Assembly (NCBI RefSeq): GCF_029319185.1
Contig: NZ_CP119754.1
Location: 3,286,001 to 3,350,000, forward strand
Direction: 5' to 3'
DNA: 64,000 nt
Origin: Superficieibacter sp. HKU1
Lineage (GTDB): Bacteria > Pseudomonadota > Gammaproteobacteria > Enterobacterales > Enterobacteriaceae
The position numbers and the translations under genes are program-made. A model generated the notes under the pieces. It saw only the letters and a list, made by a program, of their open reading frames with translations, was not told the DNA's origin and did not search any database. This document shows positions 61,797 to 64,000 of the stretch, in pieces. Every line of letters begins with the position of its first letter. Position 1 is the stretch's first letter.

Positions 61797-63305
61797 ATGC
61801 AGCAATCTGTTGTCCGCGTCGGGGAATGGCTGGTCACGCCTTCGGTTAATCAAATCAGTCGTCAGGGACGTCAAATTACCCTTGAACCACGCTTGATCGA
61901 CCTTCTCATGTACTTCGCACAGCACCCGGATGAAGTCCTCAGCCGCGATAATATTATTGATAACGTATGGATGCGGACGATTGTCACCAACCACGTTGTC
62001 ACTCAGAGCATTTCCGAGCTGCGTAAATCGCTGCGAGACGGCGATGAACACAGTCCCGAATATATCGTTACCGTTCCCAAACGGGGTTATAAACTCACCG
62101 CATCGGTGGTCTGGCCGGACGAGACGGACATCGCGAGCGCACTTCCGCCGGTCCCGGCCTCCGCCGCACCTGCCGAAATGCCTGCCGCGCCTGCGCCCTC
62201 ACCAACCGCGCCCCTTCCCGCGGTGAAAACGGGAAAATCCCGCATTGGCACCTGGCTTTTGTTCCTGCTCTCGTTGATTGCGCTGATAGCGCTGATTTTG
62301 ATGTCGGTCATTCACCACTCTCCGGCAGTGACAAAATCGCGGCTGCTGCTGAATCCCCGCGATATCGATGTGCGCTTTGACGGCGGCAACTCCTGTAATA
62401 ACTGGGTTTCGCAGAAGTCTTATGCTATTGGACTCGGTGGGCTTATCACCACGTCGCTGAATACGTTCTCTACCTATATGGTGCATGACAAAACCAATTA
62501 CAGCGTCAATGAACCCAGCAGTTCCGGGAAAACGCTGACGATCCGCTTTGTTAATCAGCGCCATTATCGCGCCCAGCAGTGTTTTATGTCGGTACTTCTG
62601 CTGGATAATGCTGACGGCTCGACCATGCTGGATAAGCGTTATTTTATTACCGACACTAATCAGATCGCCATCCAGGACGATCTGTTTAACAGTCTGTCAG
62701 TCGTGCTGACGCAGCCCTGGCCCGAAAGCATGCAGGCACAGCTTGCCCAGTTCCGCGTTCCACAGCCCACCTCATTATCGCGCTTATACGAAGCGCGTCA
62801 GCTGGCCTTTAGCGGCGATGTGCAATCGCTGAATAAAGCCAGCGCGCTGCTGGATACACTCACTAAACAATCGCCTGAATTTACCTATGCCTGGGAAGGA
62901 AAAGTGCTGGTGGATGTCCTGCGTCAATCTCAACAGACATTCGATGCTCAGCAAGCAGCAGCATTAGAGGCAGAACTGAAAAAGTTAGAGCAAATTCCCG
63001 GTATTCAGCAAACATCCTTATTCTATAAAGTGCAGACGATTTATTTATTGGGCAAAGGCAATGTCGATGATGCCTACAATGCCATCAATAAAAGCATTGC
63101 TCTGGAGATGTCATGGCTGAACTATGTGCTGCTGGGGAAAGTATACGAGATGAAAGGTGAAAACCGGCTGGCGGCAGATGCCTATCTCACCGCATTTAAT
63201 TTGCGTCCCGGCGAAAACACCTTGTACTGGATTGAAAATGGCATATTTCAGACATCCATAGACAAAGTTGTACCTTACCTTAAGGTTTTTCTTGCTAAAG
63301 AATAA
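61797..63305 (+). CDS. cadC: acid/lysine-responsive transmembrane regulator CadC
   Basis: A ToxR-type one-component regulator of 502 residues (E. coli 512). The cytoplasmic winged helix (about 1-100; GEWLVTPSVNQISRQGRQITLEP, HVVTQSISELRKSLRD, YIVTVPKRGYKL) is followed by a Pro/Ala-rich linker (about 110-150). Then come one membrane helix (IGTWLLFLLSLIALIALILMSVI, about 155-178) and a periplasmic pH- and cadaverine-sensing domain with TPR-like end. It activates cadBA at low pH when lysine is present, together with LysP. The DNA-binding half is close to E. coli; the sensor half differs more. The placement beside hmp is as in Salmonella. Confidence 0.95.
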   Translation: MQQSVVRVGEWLVTPSVNQISRQGRQITLEPRLIDLLMYFAQHPDEVLSRDNIIDNVWMRTIVTNHVVTQSISELRKSLRDGDEHSPEYIVTVPKRGYKLTASVVWPDETDIASALPPVPASAAPAEMPAAPAPSPTAPLPAVKTGKSRIGTWLLFLLSLIALIALILMSVIHHSPAVTKSRLLLNPRDIDVRFDGGNSCNNWVSQKSYAIGLGGLITTSLNTFSTYMVHDKTNYSVNEPSSSGKTLTIRFVNQRHYRAQQCFMSVLLLDNADGSTMLDKRYFITDTNQIAIQDDLFNSLSVVLTQPWPESMQAQLAQFRVPQPTSLSRLYEARQLAFSGDVQSLNKASALLDTLTKQSPEFTYAWEGKVLVDVLRQSQQTFDAQQAAALEAELKKLEQIPGIQQTSLFYKVQTIYLLGKGNVDDAYNAINKSIALEMSWLNYVLLGKVYEMKGENRLAADAYLTAFNLRPGENTLYWIENGIFQTSIDKVVPYLKVFLAKE

Positions 63306-63449
63306 TGCGAAGGCTGGCATCAGTGAAAGAAATAGTTTAATTGATGCCAGCAAAACGTAATAAAAATGTTATTAAAAATATTAAATGTTAAGTTTAATAA
63401 CACAAAACCCGCCGGTAAAATCTCTTACAACTCCATGTAAATAAAGCAT

Positions 63450-63600
63450 GTTTATCTTTTCCTGACAGATTTGTTTATCTTTTTTATGTTACCTGTAAAA
63501 GCTCAAGTTATCACTTTTACGATGTTTGTGTTTATTTCACTTTTACTTTAGGACTTTACTTAGCCTGCTCAGTAATCTTATCGGCAGTTGGACGGGTCAA
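63450..63600 (+). promoter_or_regulatory. cadBA control region with CadC-type repeats
   Basis: The 351-base gap 63306-63656 holds no gene and is A/T-rich. GTTTATCTTTT occurs twice, at 63450-63460 and 63473-63483, 23 bases apart, with a related GTTTATTTCACTTTT at about 63530. These T-rich direct repeats fit the Cad1/Cad2 region bound by CadC and H-NS upstream of cadBA. The ribosome site GAGGAGAT (63643-63650) precedes the cadB ATG. Confidence 0.55.
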
Positions 63601-63656
63601 TGATTATTTATGATTCACCGATCCGGTTCTCAAAATACCGCTGAGGAGATATAAAC

Positions 63657-64000
63657 ATGAGTTCTGCCAAAAAAATCGGGCTATTTGCCTGTACCGGTGT
63701 GGTTGCCGGTAATATGATGGGGAGTGGGATTGCCTTATTACCCGCGAACCTCGCCAGCATCGGAGGCATTGCTATTTGGGGTTGGGTAATATCTATTATC
63801 GGCGCTATGTCTCTGGCTTATGTCTATGCCCGACTGGCAACCAAAAACCCGCAGCAGGGTGGTCCGATTGCGTACGCTGGTGAATTATCTCCGGCATTCG
63901 GTTTTCAGACTGGCGTCCTTTATTACCACGCGAACTGGATTGGTAACCTGGCCATCGGCATTACCGCCGTTTCCTACCTTTCCACCTACTTCCCGATTTT
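63657..64000 (+). CDS. cadB: lysine/cadaverine antiporter CadB (5' part)
   Basis: An inner-membrane APC-family antiporter that exchanges external lysine for cadaverine, part of the acid-stress system with CadA. The 114 visible codons (MSSAKKIGLFACTGVVAGNM, then GGPIAYAGELSPAFGFQTG) are almost identical to E. coli CadB and include the first helices with the GxG substrate loop. The gene continues past the window edge; cadA is expected after it. Confidence 0.97.
   Translation, partial: MSSAKKIGLFACTGVVAGNMMGSGIALLPANLASIGGIAIWGWVISIIGAMSLAYVYARLATKNPQQGGPIAYAGELSPAFGFQTGVLYYHANWIGNLAIGITAVSYLSTYFPI

Noticed and set aside
1..64000. CRISPR array, tRNA or rRNA genes, insertion sequences, prophage
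   Set aside because: No regularly spaced repeats with unique spacers, no clover-leaf or rRNA sequence, and no transposase or phage genes were seen; all short repeats found are REP/BIME units.

Overview
This 64 kb window is a chromosomal segment of an enterobacterium in the Escherichia/Salmonella/Citrobacter group. The gene order guaB | xseA ... der-bamB-yfgM-hisS-ispG-rodZ-rlmN-ndk ... pbpC-yfhM-sseA-ryfA-sseB-pepB-isc operon-trmJ-suhB-csiE-hcaT-glyA-hmp is the classical backbone of that group, most proteins closely match the E. coli sequences I can recall, and several intergenic gaps hold enterobacterial REP/BIME palindromes. Placement of cadC-cadB directly after hmp, a dmsABC-like operon between ndk and pbpC, and a sinH-sinI-ratA cluster after xseA recall Salmonella. 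However, shdA, ratB, yfhR and asrABC, known near these loci in S. Typhimurium, are absent, and two sugar cassettes are present that I do not associate with Salmonella here. A Citrobacter-like or related genus is plausible; the species cannot be settled from the sequence alone.

Layout. 1-2450: the 5' part of guaB diverges from xseA. 2451-2774: REP/BIME repeats. 2775-12623: a surface-protein island on the minus strand, transcribed sinH (intimin-like inverse autotransporter), sinI (small secreted partner), then a giant RatA-like repeat protein whose reading frame is broken by a run of nine G just after the signal peptide. 12819-13031: yfgJ. 13112-17844: an alpha-galactoside cassette (MelR-like AraC regulator divergent from a GH36 alpha-galactosidase and a LacY/MelY-type permease). 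17901-26885: housekeeping genes from der to ndk. 27008-31689: a DMSO-reductase-like operon (A, B, C plus a polyferredoxin) behind an FNR-type site. 32005-39292: pbpC and the alpha-2-macroglobulin gene yfhM. 39558-44173: an alpha-glucoside PTS permease and GH4 6-phospho-alpha-glucosidase, then sseA, then an RpiR-type regulator whose start overlaps the sseA stop codon. 44174-44667: the RyfA RNA locus. 44668-52490: sseB, pepB and the Fe-S assembly operon iscRSUA-hscBA-fdx-iscX. 52758-61632: trmJ, suhB, a nickel/cobalt exporter-type pair, csiE, hcaT, glyA, hmp. 61797-64000: cadC and the 5' part of cadB.

How the parts work together. The isc operon is autoregulated by IscR through two boxes ahead of iscR and carries internal RNA hairpins between iscR/iscS and iscA/hscB. 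Anaerobic respiration (DmsABC-like), NO detoxification (hmp with an NsrR site) and acid-induced lysine decarboxylation (cadC/cadB) are stress and respiratory modules. The two sugar cassettes are catabolic islands of similar design, each a transporter, a hydrolase and a regulator. The points most worth a second look are the G9 tract in the RatA-like gene, possible small ORFs inside the RyfA RNA, the sseA/rpiR translational overlap, and the unusual HisS N-terminus in an apparently divergent bamB-yfgM-hisS block.
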